Of a stretch of 64,000 nucleotides of DNA, positions 47,980 to 59,054 are shown one piece after another. Where the stretch lies: NCBI GenBank assembly GCA_004352715.1, contig SCFE01000078.1:1281749-1345748 (forward strand). The letters are read 5' to 3'. The stretch comes from Hofstenia miamia. Taxonomy: Eukaryota; Xenacoelomorpha; Acoela. Below the pieces are notes generated by a model. It worked only from the letters and a program-made list of their open reading frames with translations. It searched no databases and was not told the DNA's origin. A program made the position numbers and the translations under genes. The number at the start of each line of letters is the position of its first letter. Position 1 is the stretch's first letter.

Positions 47980-50900
47980 GTATATGAGGAAAAGAGGATT
48001 TAATTTTAGTAAACACTGAAAAATGTTATTGCTTGATTTTTTGTAGATGAATCTTCAACGAGTGGCCAGCATTCTCATTGTATCAATTTTTTAATATAAT
48101 TCTTATATTTTAATAAAATAGACCAAGAATTGCAATGTGTTTAATCGCATTGGTTGATCATTTAAATTTTGTCTAGGTATAAGAATGTCCCATTACATTG
48201 CTTACTAAGTATTAGATGTCGTAAACTTGGCATCATTTATCGAATCTGTCAAGACAGTATGTAAGTGGAACAGATGTTATGCAATAATATAAATGTGAAT
48301 GTTTGCTTAGATTTTTTACATTCGACCATATAATTGAGATAGACATTTTTATGAGAGGGAAACATGCTTATCAAATGTTTGGAGTCGTAATTTACTACTT
48401 CATGTTCAAAACTAACGGATGAGGCTTGCCAATCAGAACCATTAAGATCTCTTTGTGCTTTGCATAGCACTTTCATATCCACAAAGTGTGGATCAACGTT
48501 GTCAGATTATTACTTAAACCTGAATTTCATTTGAAGACTAGAATTTTCGATGACTGTATACATTTGAGTTTCGGACATTTGCGATGAGAACAGTTTTGCA
48601 GGTCAATAACTTTAGATAACACAAACTTGATTTTGTAGGGAAATGTAGTTTGACTTTTCAGATAGCGCTCCTCTTTCTGAGTTCGAATGTTTTTGTTTGT
48701 GACGTGCTACTTGTTTGCTGAGATTGCGGTTATGGTGCATCGATCAAAACACTGCTAAGTACACTACTTAGTCTTAGATAAGAGGCATATCTTTGTTTCA
48801 CACGCCATTATTAAATTTTCAATTTATGCAGATGCAACCCGAGAAAATTTCGAATGGGAACTGTTCAAATTTTTTTAAAATTTTGAATTAAATATTTAAG
48901 TTCATGAAAACTAGTCTTTTCAAGACGCCCTTTATTCATGAAAGAGGCGACAATTTCAAAAAATGGTCTCTATCTGATGAAAGCCACTAAAATATATTTG
49001 TATCGCAATGTTCACATGACATTTTCCGTAATTTCATTTGACTTATAAATAGTTTTTTGAAAAAGAGAAGACTTCGATTTTTTCTAATGAATTTCTGTTA
49101 AAAAATCTTTGACATTTCCCATACAGTTTTTTGAAAGTTATCGGCTACTCTTTGGTAATTAACCAACGCATTACATTAACTTACTTTCTCTTAATTCATT
49201 ATCCATTATCAATGTCAGTTGATTTAAAACTAATTTAAGTTTCGGATCTGTCTTTTATGTGCATAAAAAATTTACTTGAAGCGTGATTAGCCTTTTTAAT
49301 GTTCGCTTCTTCTAGTGTGCCGTTTTCAGTTATAGTCTGCATGGCAGGGCTTAGCAATACAAAACTCTTTCAGAAACATATATAAGATGTTTTATATATT
49401 TTAGACATATATTTAATTAGAATGTCGAGTTATTTAAATTTAATTTGGCGTCAATCTTAAAACCCTAAATTTGAATTATAATGGAATTTATTCTATTAGA
49501 CTAAACCAGAAAAAACTTTTATTTTTAACTATGTTGGATATTTGAGTTATTTCCAACAAAGATATTTACTTAAAAAGCCAACTTCATGCTGACTAGTCAG
49601 ATAATAATCCACTAAAAGTCGAAATGTCTTCCAACAGAGAAGAATAGATCATACATTCGGTTTTAACTGCAAGTTTCAAGTTTTGAATAAGGGGTGAACC
49701 TGTGTATTCAATAGCAGGGGGTTACTTTGAACTTTTATTATCTGTAGCTTACGTAAAACGTGAAGATATGCTCTTTCATGTGGTTTTTATTTTCTCTTTA
49801 CTTTTAATCAGTGTTGGTCGATTTAAATCACTTGATTTAAATCATTGATTTAAATCGGATTTAAATCATGATTTAAATCAAAGCAAATTATTAGTTAAAT
49901 TATTGATTTAAATCAAGTACACTAAAAGAGATGCAAGTAGTGCATTCTAATTGTTTTGAAGTCATTGCCCTGATATTGGAATGAATTGGTCAGCCCTGAA
50001 ATGTTGTTTTGCATGTTTTTTATCTTCAGTTTATTTCAAATTGATGAAATTATCGTATTTCATAAATAGTAGTATCAAAAGGATTTCTAATATTTGCTAC
50101 CTTGGAAGATTGTCTGGGTAAAATTGAAATTTAGGTAAAAAAATCCGATTTAAATCAATAAATCCGATTTAAATCAAAAAATCCGATTTTTTTGATTTTT
50201 TAATTTAAATCGGATTTTTTCCCAACACTGTTTATAATGCTGTTTGTGTAATAAGCATTTACCTTTACCCAGTTTTTTTGGGTCACCCTGTACAATTACA
50301 AAGTATATGACACAGAAAAAAAGTCAAATCGAAATATCATATGATTATTAACATAACATGTTTTTTTAGATTTAATTTTTTTCTAATTCAGAATTTCAAT
50401 TTATTTTTATTCAAAGAGCGATTTATTGATGAATTAACAGAAAATAAGTAATTGTTTTACGTAAAGTACAATGCTTCAATTTATCTATTAACACATAGCT
50501 GTAGGGAGAGGACATCAATAGTATAAGACATTTAAAAATTCTTCCAAATCAAGAATCTCACTGTCGTGAAATTTTGCCGTATGTTTTTGTTCGTACTGTT
50601 TTTGAGTTTAATATGTTCATTTAGGTTGCATTTCAAAATTCCCAGTTCAATTATATAGTGCTTAAGATTGGCGTTCGCATTTGAGAAAACCAACGCAAAT
50701 ATTTTTTTCAGTTTTGCTTGGATTAATAGCACGGTCATTTGAATTTTTAGAATTCCTTTTACGTCAATTTTTTGAAAAAGAGTATGAAGATGTCTTTTGT
50801 AATAATAAATGTAACAAAAGCCAAATGAAAACAAAATCTAATAAATATATTACCCACGCATTATATGCTTTATATCAATCCTCATTTTAATAGCTCTTCC

Positions 50901-53900
50901 AACGTAAACAAAGAACTCTAGCCATTGATGTCAAAAAATGAAAGAAAACTGAAAAGCAAATTCCGCAATGCAATGCTCTTTTCTTGCTCGGAAAATCAAC
51001 CAAATGGATTTCCCATTAACTAGACTGTATTTTATTAGTATGCAAATATTGGAGTGATTTACTTTGTTTTTAATCCTTATTTGAAGTATGTAAGTTTGTC
51101 AAGTATATATAAACACTTGTCCTAAATGATATATTCAGGAAACGCAAATGTATGCATAATTAAGCAGGAAAATATCCAAATTAGGCAAATGCCTTTATTC
51201 TAATAATTTACAATTTTTCTGTATTTCTTCTGTCACATGAAACCTGTTCTTAATAAATGAAATGAGTCAAAATTTGGAAGAGCATCTAAATGCAAACTGA
51301 GGAACGTGGAACAAGGGGATAACTTGTGATTTTGGGAAGAGGCTCCTCGCCTCATGGTTTCTACATGGTGTAACCCTGTATTCTAGCTGCAATGAATTGG
51401 TGCCAAATGTCCTGCCTTGAGATGCTCTCTATCTTTGGAAAGTGGTCAAAGTTAGATAAAACCTACCAAATTTAAGGGTTTTCGCTGAATTAGGCTTTAC
51501 TTATGTTAACATCTCCTGGATATATTGTATCAATTGATCATATTCAGTAATTGTGTTCACAAAATCACTGAAATACAGCTTTAACCTCTTTTCACCAAAT
51601 ATCCTAACATATTACAGATTGTATTACATATTACAAAGTATTCAATGTTAATAACACATTTGAAACTTGGAGATTGCAAATTTTTAGTTGCAATTAAGTA
51701 TACATTGCTTTAATTATTTTATTTTTGTTTGATTTTAATTTTTCGTCATATATGTCTTAGGTGCATGAGTTTGAGTATTGCTTTACATGTTTTTTCCCGT
51801 TGGTTTGAGAACAGCCTACTTTTATCGAGATTTTTGTGTACTTGTCTGTAAATTAGCTGCACAAAATGCTTTTGTGCTCAAATTCATTATCTGTTGGGTT
51901 TATATAATGCAGATAAACTGTATACATAGAATTAAAAAGGAATTCTCGAAAGAGTAAATTATAGAAATTTTGTATTATGAATATAATCTCAATTAAAAGC
52001 GGTGTCGTTTTGTCGCCACATCAATGCAGATTTGGAAAGTGTATGGCCATGAGGTTTAAGACACCCAATTTTTTTCAAAGATTCATGAAGACGGTTTAAG
52101 CTTTGAAGATGCACCGAGATCGAGATCTCAAGTCAAATTTGATAATGAATTACTCATGGCAAACTACACGTGAATCGGCACAAATTATCATGGTTGGCCA
52201 TGGTACTATCGCCATTCACTTGAATCAACTGACCACCGCATTGGAAATTGGTTCAATAGGTACAATATAGTAGTTAGAGAATTTAAATCCAGACATTAAC
52301 TAAATAACTAAAATAGTTTTAAGCTTAGAAAATAAATTTTGTTCAATATAAAAGAGGTAAGAAGCAAATAGACCAATAGATTGAAAAATCAAAACTATAG
52401 AAATATGTGCTAATTTGATTCATACTTTATTATTGCGTGTATTACTCTTTAGTGATGTGCGTTTACGCTGTTTTAATGCTGCACCCGAAACTTGTTTCCC
52501 GTACCGGAAAATTTAATTTTCTTTGCTACCAATTAGACTTTTTCAACATTTTATTTATAGTGTGTTTTTAAAAAAATCTCATTTATCCCTAAGCTGCCCA
52601 TTACATCCATGGAGATTCCATCGATTTTGTCCACATTTTCAAAAAAATTTCTCCAAGCATATTAAGAAATTTGGAAATACATGGATATTTGCATACCTAT
52701 CGTTAAGTAGGCTTCTTGTTATAATGAAAACTTGTGATGACGATTGCATTTTAAAAGAAGATCCGATTTTTGCAAAAAAAACCCATACCTAGTGTTCATT
52801 TAATAAATCAGTCTAAAACCCGTGTCAGCAACAACTATCTTGGTTTCTGTAAATAGATCCCCAACGTGATTGGACATGACTTATGGATGAATAGGAATGC
52901 AGAGTATATTTTTCACGTGCTGTAATAGAAAGAACTTTGTTTATTGGATTACAATTCGAAACTGTTGAGAAATGCATGTTTTTGAAAATCATTGGAACAT
53001 TTAATGAAAATTTGTTGTTTGCATCTTATATTTCAGGACTTGGTCGAGTTAAATCAGAATGTAAATAATTTTATATGGGTCGTGTCGGGTTCATTATTTT
53101 TTACCCTTGTACAACTCTGAAACGATGTGCTATTTCTGAGCCACCAACAAGTGTTAGTTAAATTCTTGCGGTCCCAGCCGGACGGCTTGGGCTAATTAGC
53201 GGTTTTTAAACTCATATTGCTGTTCATTATATTTAATTTGGAGTTTTTATTGAATGAATTTTATCGTATATTTAGCCGTTAAGAACATTTAATCAATTGA
53301 AATAATTTAATTAATTTTGATAAATTATTTTGAATTGCAGAAAGTTGACGCGTATTTTAGAAACATTGGTTAGAATATTTCTTGTAGGAATTATGTTGAT
53401 TGCCCACTGTGATGTTTTCATTTTGGTTAACAGCCAGTAATATTATGTTGGTTCTTGTTGTCTCTTGCTTATAGACAGATCGCTCTGCCAATTCCTTTCA
53501 CTTGTTATTTTATCTTTTGAATTTAAGCTTTCTTAATTTAAGAAAGTAAATATCTTAGAATAGTTTTATTCCAATTATTTTCTTTAAAATTATTTACTAA
53601 GTTTTCGTTAAGATAATGAGGATTTTCTTTTGATAGTTATAATTATAAGTTTACCATTTCTAACATAATGCAGATTTTTTACTTGAAATTGCTTACATTT
53701 TTAATATATTTTGTATTGAAACCAAAAATAGTTTAACTAAATTATTTCAATTCCAATCGCATTTATTTCCAGCTGGTAAGTTTAAAAAACAAATTGCTCA
53801 TTTAGAAGTATATAATTAATTTAAATGTATATTTTTTATAGAGAAACCTGGATTGATATTTTACCAGTCAGTGTAAATTCTCTCTGCTTGACATGTTAAA

Positions 53901-56900
53901 ATTTCAATGAAATGTTTTTTCAATATATCCAAATTTGCTTGTTATTCTACAATTGTTCTAAGTTACTAAGCGTTTTGACATCAAAAATTTACTGATAGAT
54001 TCGGACTGACATGAATGAAAAATTCTACTCCAAATGCTTTTAAACTGGAGGCCTCAAATGCTATTCATAAAATATATAATTATAAAGAATTTAAGACAAT
54101 TGTTCGCCATTTATATTAATATCATAGATTATAGCCACATAAAACCGTTAAATAACCGGATAGTCCAATTTCGTTTGGAGCACATTGTCTATTTGAAATT
54201 GTATTTGTTTTTCTGATTTCTTGCCTGTTGATTTTAAAATGTTATTTAATCAATGTGTGTACTCGGAACAAATTACTCGAAGTCGTTTGTTTTTTATTTG
54301 CACTCTTGTTCATGTCACCTTACTCTTTACGTAGACAGTTGTCATTACGTTTGTTTCTACGAATTTTCTTTGTAAATTTAAATTGAAGTATTAGTAGTCA
54401 CAAAATGCATGCCGTGTGAACATTTGTTTGCAATGTAGTTTATTAATGTCATCGTTAAAATTTAGGAAAATGGCATGTAAAACATCGTTTAAAACAGAAT
54501 TTAAATGTGTGATTGTAGTTTAGTTATTACATTTTTACATTTTGCTTTGTGTACCTAAACTCATGATCGAATTATTGAAATTTCATGTTTAACCTTAAAC
54601 AGCTTAGCTAGCGTCCGTTTTAAAGGAAAACCCGTTTTTCCACATTTACAAAGAATTTTCTCCAAGCCTATTACCAAATTTGAAAATCTTGAGGCATGGA
54701 TAGGTCTATTGGGGAACATACATTTAATGCAATGTTGAAAATTTCTATTAAAGCTTATTGCTGTGGCAGAGATTGTTGAATAGATTAACACATTTTCTTA
54801 GAAATTTTCGAATTTTTGAAAAAGATTTAAATTCTTTCCATACCTAGTCTTAATGGTTTAAAAAGTTTTGAGCTCCTGGATGCAACAAAAGAACTTTTTT
54901 TTCTTGATATGTACAGAGATATTCCAAANCTTACTCTTTACGTAGACAGTTGTCATTACGTTTGTTTCTACGAATTTTCTTTGTAAATTTAAATTGAAGT
55001 ATTAGTAGTCACAAAATGCATGCCGTGTGAACATTTGTTTGCAATGTAGTTTATTAATGTCATCGTTAAAATTTAAGGGCATGTGATAATTTTTATTAGG
55101 AAAATGGCATGTAAAACATCGTTTAAAACAGAATTTAAATGTGTGATTGTAGTTTAGTTATTACATTTTTACATTTTGCTTTGTGTACCTAAACTCATGA
55201 TCGAATTATTGAAATTTCATGTTTAACCTTAAACAGCTTAGCTAGCGTCCGTTTTAAAGGAAAACCCGTTTTTCCACATTTACAAAGAATTTTCTCCAAG
55301 CCTATTACCAAATTTGAAAATCTTGAGGCAATGGTAGGGTCTATTGGGGACCATAAATTAATGCAATGTTGAAAATTTCTATTAAAGCTTATTGCTGTGG
55401 CAGAGATTGTTGAATAGATTAACACATTTTCTTAGAAATTTTCGAATTTTTGAAAAAGATTTAAATTCTTTCCATACCTAGTCTTAATGTGTTTAAAAAG
55501 TTTTGAGCTCCTGGATGCAACAAAAGAACTTTGTTTCTTGATATGTACAGAGTTATTCCAAAACCTTTGATTCGTGCCTTGCGCAAAGTCAGAGGGCAGC
55601 GCGCAGATTTAGAGCGAAAAAGAAAGAGGAGACTCTCTTCTATCATGCTGTGCTTTCAGATTGAACACATCAATAATGGTTTATGAGCTATAAGTATCTA
55701 AAAAATTTTATAGGATCATGAAAAAATTTTAAAAATCACCATAATGTATAAGGTTAAGGAATGTTCTTTTGTATTTTTTTGAACAATGTTTCATCAATTT
55801 TTCTTATTTTAGAGGGACTCGGGCCCTCTCTGTATCTGCCTTTGATGCAACCACAAAACCTTCAACAGTGCTATTAAATGGGAACATATTTAAACTGTAA
55901 TAACCATCAATGAAGTTTACATCAATAACAAAATTTAGTTTTGTATTGGTATCACTGAGAAGTTAAATTTTACAACTATAATTTCATAATTAAGTCCCGT
56001 TTTCAGTAAATTAATCAACAAGTATTTTCAATCATTGAGAAAGCGTGCTTTAAACATCACAACCATCAGGGCTAGGATATATATGGTTAAAGAATAAAGC
56101 ATGTTTTTACGCAAATTTGGACACAGTTTTCCTTAGCGTATATTTCTATATTCCATCGTATTTCACGCGCGAATTCCAAATTTTTTACTGAATTTTATTT
56201 GTTCCTGCAACACCACGAAACTGAAGACTAAAAAATATTTTCTCCATACCTAGTTTTCATGTACTAAGAAGGTTTTGAGCTTCTGACAAAGAACTTTAAC
56301 TGTTTCTTGATATGTGCAAAGATATTCCAAACCCATTGAAGCGTGCCTTGCGCAAAGTCAGAGGTCGCGGGGCCGAAGGCACGCCTCGATAGGACAAGGC
56401 CAGCACGCGGATTGAGGATCATGAAAATTTTTTAAAATTCCCAGGCTGTTTAAGGTTAAGGTCTGACATCAATATACATTTTAGTTAATAATTTTTTCAT
56501 ACTTTGAGTTTAGTGGAAGTGTTTTAATGTTTTTGTAAGGCTTTTTTAGATATGCATTATTTCTTAATATTGTGTTTCCTTGTACCCAAAATTATGGACG
56601 TTGGCCTTTTTTAATAGCCTCACATTAAGAGTATTTGGCCAAAAGCAAGCCAATATCTTTTAACAATGTAGTTTCATAATGAAACGTATATTTCCTAAAA
56701 TCTGCATATGTAGTTGAAGCATAAGACATCTTGCAGAATTTTTGTTAGCCTAGCAGTAGTTACAATAATTTGAACTTTGAGATATCGAATTGTCAAAAAT
56801 GAATTCGGTCCGTTAAAAACTGTGTGAATATAATGTTTTCTAATTATTTTGATATGAGATGCATTAGTTATGTAAATGTTGTATTTAGGTATAATGCTGC

Positions 56901-57110
56901 TTTATAATATGTGTAGTTAATAGTAGTTCTTTAGTGTTCTACCAATGTTTTGGACTCGACCTGAATTGCACTGCATCGTTGAAGCCCTATCTTCTTTTCA
57001 ACGCTATTATCTACGTAGTTTTCACTCTGCTTAATATCTATTGGTTCTACATCATGTTGGCGGGCTCATACAGGCATTACAGAAGAAAGTCTGTGACCTA
57101 CCACGTGTGA
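38037..57110 (+). CDS. TLC-domain membrane protein (TLCD4/TLCD5-like), three coding exons
   Basis: Joining 38037-38430, 43353-43574 and 56935-57110 gives 792 bases: 263 residues plus TGA. Both introns are GT-AG and interrupt codons after base 1, and the frame stays open across both. TLC (TRAM-LAG1-CLN8) proteins are multi-pass membrane proteins; TLCD members are linked to membrane-lipid composition. Hydrophobic segments fall at about residues 13-35, 58-80, 88-108, 128-145, 150-165, 183-212 and 218-243. The family's central histidine pair is at 128-129 (FLIFHHLLG), after a GYWLCD motif typical of the GY...D signature. The later RLVPVPYMLY matches the family's R...P.PY turn. The C-terminus is basic (SYRHYRRKSVTYHV). 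Human TLCD4 is also 263 residues. TLCD5 (TMEM136) is the alternative nearest relative. Introns 1 and 2 are 4,922 and 13,360 bp, filled with transposon debris. Confidence 0.85.
38431..42168 (+). other. Intron 1 of the TLC-domain gene, first part
   Basis: AT-rich. A partial copy of the dispersed repeat with TTTCTCCAAGGCCTATTA lies near 40600-40970 and ends CAGTTTAAGGTTAGC. No other gene is visible on either strand. Confidence 0.5.
42169..42215. mobile_element. Solitary hAT-like terminus
   Basis: CAGGGGTGTATTTAGGGGG followed by GCGCCTGGGCCCGC resembles a hAT end. No matching CACCCCTG end was found downstream, so the element is truncated or the match is fortuitous. Confidence 0.35.
42353..43006. 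mobile_element. MITE with repeated GCGTTCAGACGAGCATC motif
   Basis: The left end CTTAAGATGCGTTCAGACG and the right complement CTAAAGGTGGTTCAGACG form imperfect inverted ends about 654 bp apart. The word GCGTTC(A/T/C)GACGAGCATCTTT occurs near 42361, 42405, 42465 and, degenerate, 42506, and once more near 42932. No protein is encoded and no clear target duplication was found. The repeated word may be a transposase-binding site. It lies in intron 1, about 350 bp before exon 2. Confidence 0.6.
43353..43574 (+). CDS. TLC-domain gene, coding exon 2
   Basis: 222 bases after the acceptor GCAATATTTTAG, ending before GTATGT. Encodes residues 132 (part) to 206 (part): LAAIQITVLHVEMLN, the MELGSILINF helix and FFVTRLVPVPYMLYV. 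Phase 1 at both ends fits its neighbours. Confidence 0.85.
43575..46159 (+). other. Intron 2 of the TLC-domain gene, first part
   Basis: Starts with a (TA)n tract at 43594-43632. An open plus-strand frame at 45147-45473 (108 residues, containing VEQILLFTKPVMYATTVQIK) is unrecognised and may be chance or a decayed element. Nothing else is identified. Confidence 0.4.
46160..47412 (-). pseudogene. Decayed gene of an unclassified transposon-like protein family
   Basis: On the minus strand, in order: IRAVSEVWAKASVPNRSSQH with SFNKLESVYCKWKEDP (47059-47412); LELALVYLGETPARGFHFHA with PLAMHRARWMAKLIYSIKMW (46767-47108, another frame); and TVSTLAVVNDRAERGVALIQ with DFNKTLVKGEKQLQFLLQG (about 46200-46350). 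From memory, similar W.KA.IPT....K.E....W, G.YH.ARWMAK.IYSLK and VND.AERGV...F blocks, in this order, occur in multicopy unannotated proteins of arthropods and cnidarians that look mobile. I cannot name the superfamily. At least two frameshifts and several stops make it a relic. It lies antisense in intron 2 of the TLC-domain gene. Confidence 0.5.
47413..49808 (+). other. Intron 2 of the TLC-domain gene, middle part
   Basis: A TA/TGTA microsatellite lies at 47944-47982. A minus-strand frame at 48249-48482 (77 residues, starting MDMKVLCKAQRDLNGSDWQA) has protein-like composition but no recognised domain or clear splice sites. Nothing else is identified. Confidence 0.35.
49809..50230. mobile_element. 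hAT-type MITE, 422 bp, rich in GATTTAAATC palindromes
   Basis: The left end CAGTGTTGG and the right end CCAACACTG are inverted, a common hAT terminus. The flanking octamers CTTTTAAT (49801-49808) and TTTATAAT (50231-50238) match at six of eight positions, consistent with a decayed target duplication. Both subterminal regions carry runs of the palindrome GATTTAAATC (several copies each). There is no coding capacity. Confidence 0.75.
50231..52059 (+). other. Intron 2 of the TLC-domain gene, after the hAT MITE
   Basis: AT-rich with no gene, RNA or further delimited repeat recognised on either strand. Confidence 0.4.
52060..52245 (+). pseudogene. Mariner transposase N-terminal relic
   Basis: The plus strand reads IHEDGLSFEDAPRSRSQVKF, then DNELLMANYTRESAQIIMVG and HGTIAIHLNQL. 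This follows the mariner order W..RF..GD..LEDAPRSGRP, ..D...L....P..T.RELA..LGVS..TI..HL.QL. The first helix-turn-helix is mostly lost, and the catalytic domain and inverted ends are absent. Degraded, inside intron 2 of the TLC-domain gene. Confidence 0.6.
52540..52800. repeat. Partial copy of the TCTCCAAGCCTATTA dispersed repeat
   Basis: Contains TTTCTCCAAGCATATTAAG and neighbouring CTAAGCTGCCC and GTCCACATTTTC words in the same order as copies at 54.6 and 55.3 kb. No protein is encoded. Confidence 0.5.
52801..54318 (+). other. Intron 2 of the TLC-domain gene, late part
   Basis: AT-rich with no gene or delimited repeat recognised. Confidence 0.4.
54319..55563. repeat. Near-identical 610/634-bp tandem copies split by a single N
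   Basis: 54319-54928 and 54930-55563 are the same sequence with a 24-bp insertion (AGGGCATGTGATAATTTTTA...) in the second copy and a few substitutions. The junction is a lone N at 54929. This looks like two haplotypes placed end to end by the assembler. Each copy includes the dispersed repeat that starts TTTAACCTTAAACAGC (54588 in the first copy). Confidence 0.8.
55564..55846. repeat. Dispersed repeat continuation and truncated hAT end
   Basis: Starts with the GCCTTGCGCAAAGTCAGAG block and includes TATAAGGTTAAGG near 55750. It ends with CTTATTTTAGAGGGACTCGG and CTCTGTATCTGCCTTTG, which closely matches the right end of the hAT element at 21710-23383 (CTTATTTTAGGAGGGGGGCG, CTGTATCCGCCCTTG). 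This is therefore a fragment of the same hAT family. Confidence 0.6.
55847..56219 (+). other. Intron 2 spacer between repeat copies
   Basis: AT-rich; nothing recognised. Confidence 0.35.
56220..56459. repeat. Dispersed repeat copy, right end
   Basis: Contains TCCATACCTAGTTTTCATG, TTCTTGATATGTGCAAAGAT and GCCTTGCGCAAAGTCAGAG in family order, a GC-rich segment (GTCGCGGGGCCGAAGGCACG) and the end GCTGTTTAAGGTTAA (56445-56459). That end is the reverse complement of the family's left-end word TTAACCTTAAACAGC. Confidence 0.65.
56935..57110 (+). CDS. TLC-domain gene, coding exon 3 and stop
   Basis: The acceptor is AGTTCTTTAG at 56934. The exon supplies the last two bases of codon 206, residues 207-263 and TGA at 57108-57110. 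It encodes LKPYLLFNAIIYVVFTLLNI, the last membrane segment, then WFYIMLAGSYRHYRRK. The G+C content is clearly above the flanks. Confidence 0.85.
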
Positions 57111-58641
57111 GCGGTATCATCGCTTGTCATGTGCAATGAAATGATGACCATGAAGCACATTCAATGTTTCTGCTTTCTAGTGTGAGTGTGTGTGATCTGT
57201 TTCTTCATCAGTTAATTTTAATGTCCCTTTATGATTTTACGATTTGATACTAGGTCACAATTTTGAGACGAAATTCGATTTTTAGTTGCTCCTACTACCA
57301 TGTTAAAATATACGACCTGTTCTAACAGTTTGATAGCTATGCATGCATGTTTTCACTGTTGGGATTTTGTACACGTGCTGATGAGTTTGTAAATTTGGAG
57401 GTGTAGATGCGGTGCTTTGTTTAGACTACTTTATTGTGTACTATATGGATTTAAATCTGCGCTGTTTGCTAAATGCTTTTAGCTTCTCAGATGTAGTTTT
57501 AAAATAATGATTGCTTAACATGTTTTGTTATTGATCTATTTCTATTTGAAGAATTAGTATACATGTTTTTCTTCGTTATAAGTGTAGTTGATTATCTGCT
57601 AAATATACCTCCTTCCTGGTAAGAACCATTAAATTTTTATGTAGGCTGTCATAGATATTGATTTCGAAATACGTTATTTTCGTATGTATGTACAGAAATA
57701 CTAAAATAATTTAGTACTGTTTCTTATAAATATTTTGTATTTACCATGAACACTCGATTGTTATTATAATCAATAGGGTCAATAGGGAGGTTTTTCCAGA
57801 TTTTTTAATCAAAATTTATTTTTTACTCGCTTTTAACGGCCTAAATGCATCAATAATATCAGAATCAGTGTTTCTGTCAAATTTCCTGTTTGAAAATATC
57901 TAATAAATTTTGTCCAAAACTGTTTCATATTAAGTTATCCGAACTATGATTCTGTTTTACCTATATAAAAAAAAGTAATAAGCCATACTTTGAATTTCGC
58001 AGTTACTAAATCTGTTGTGTATTATTGTATATATTACAAAGATTTTTATTCAAAGGTGGGATTATTTGTTTTCAACGTTTTTGCAGTTATATTAATAATT
58101 TAATAAACGATTTATAATCTAGTTGAATGAATTCAGCTGTACTGAAATTATTATAGAATAGTACATTACTATTTATCCAGCTTACGTTCCCATCAACACC
58201 CCTCCTTTAGATAGTTACTAACAGAAAAAATTATTAGTCACTAGATTTCACAATGTGTGTAATTGTTTGGAAAATGAACTACAATATGTCAACACTAATT
58301 TTGTTTTGTTTTTAAGTATAAAGCAACTATTGGTGTATCCCATAGAGAAGCATACAATTAAAAATGTTTCAGATTGTGTACATAATTTTCACTGACAATT
58401 TGATGCTACTACTCTATGCTTATCAATGTAATAAAATACTAAATCAAATAACTCATTTAAGAAATTGGTGTTAAATAAATAACTTAAATTTAGTGCTCAG
58501 AAATCTATTATTTTTTGCTTCGGATAATTACATATTTTCCCTCATCGTTATTTGAAGAAACATTGAGTTGTCTTGTCTGTTATGATTTATAAATTTATAT
58601 ATGTATCTTTTATGGATGTCAATCCGTGATAAAATAAAAGT
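57111..58641 (+). other. 3' UTR and downstream flank of the TLC-domain gene
   Basis: An ATTAAA at about 57627 and an AATAAA at 57902-57907 are candidate polyadenylation signals. No other gene is visible. The segment TGATAAAATAAAAGTTATC before the ATCT repeat looks like the 3' tail of a LINE- or SINE-type retroelement, but no coding part precedes it. Confidence 0.4.
57902..57907 (+). promoter_or_regulatory. Candidate polyadenylation signal of the TLC-domain gene
   Basis: First AATAAA after the stop codon, about 790 bases downstream; the weaker ATTAAA at about 57627 is an alternative. Confidence 0.35.
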
Positions 58642-58660
58642 TATCTATCTATCTATCTAT
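58642..58660. repeat. (ATCT)n microsatellite
   Basis: Four to five ATCT units directly after a TAAAATAAAAGTT sequence, possibly a retroelement tail. Confidence 0.9.
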
Positions 58661-59050
58661 TTTTTGCGGATAAACGGCGTTTCATGCTACACATTGACAT
58701 CAAAATTCAACAGCAACTTAATTTATTGCTGTAAAGTACAGCAGTGAACAAAAAGGTAGAATCACTTTGAAAAATCATTAATGTATGTATTATTATTTCA
58801 AAAAGCATAATAAACACGTTCAAATGAGATCCAATCTATATATAAATTGGAAATAAATATACGAATATTATTTGGTCGCACCACCCTTTGCTGTCATTAA
58901 AGTCGCTATTCTACGTGAAATTGATTCATTTAAAATGAATTGGTAACCCAAAAGACTGGTGAACATTGTTTTTCTAAACTGCAATCATGTATCTTATGAA
59001 CTCCAGCTAGTATACAACCAAATAAATCCTTCAAGCACAGTCTAGTAGTA
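58661..59050. other. AT-rich spacer, nothing recognised
   Basis: No gene or delimited repeat is visible. Confidence 0.35.
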
Positions 59051-59054
59051 AAGA

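Noticed and set aside
54561-55425. Two near-identical 76-residue minus-strand frames as a duplicated gene
   Set aside because: They lie in a dispersed repeat duplicated by probable assembly error and show no domain.
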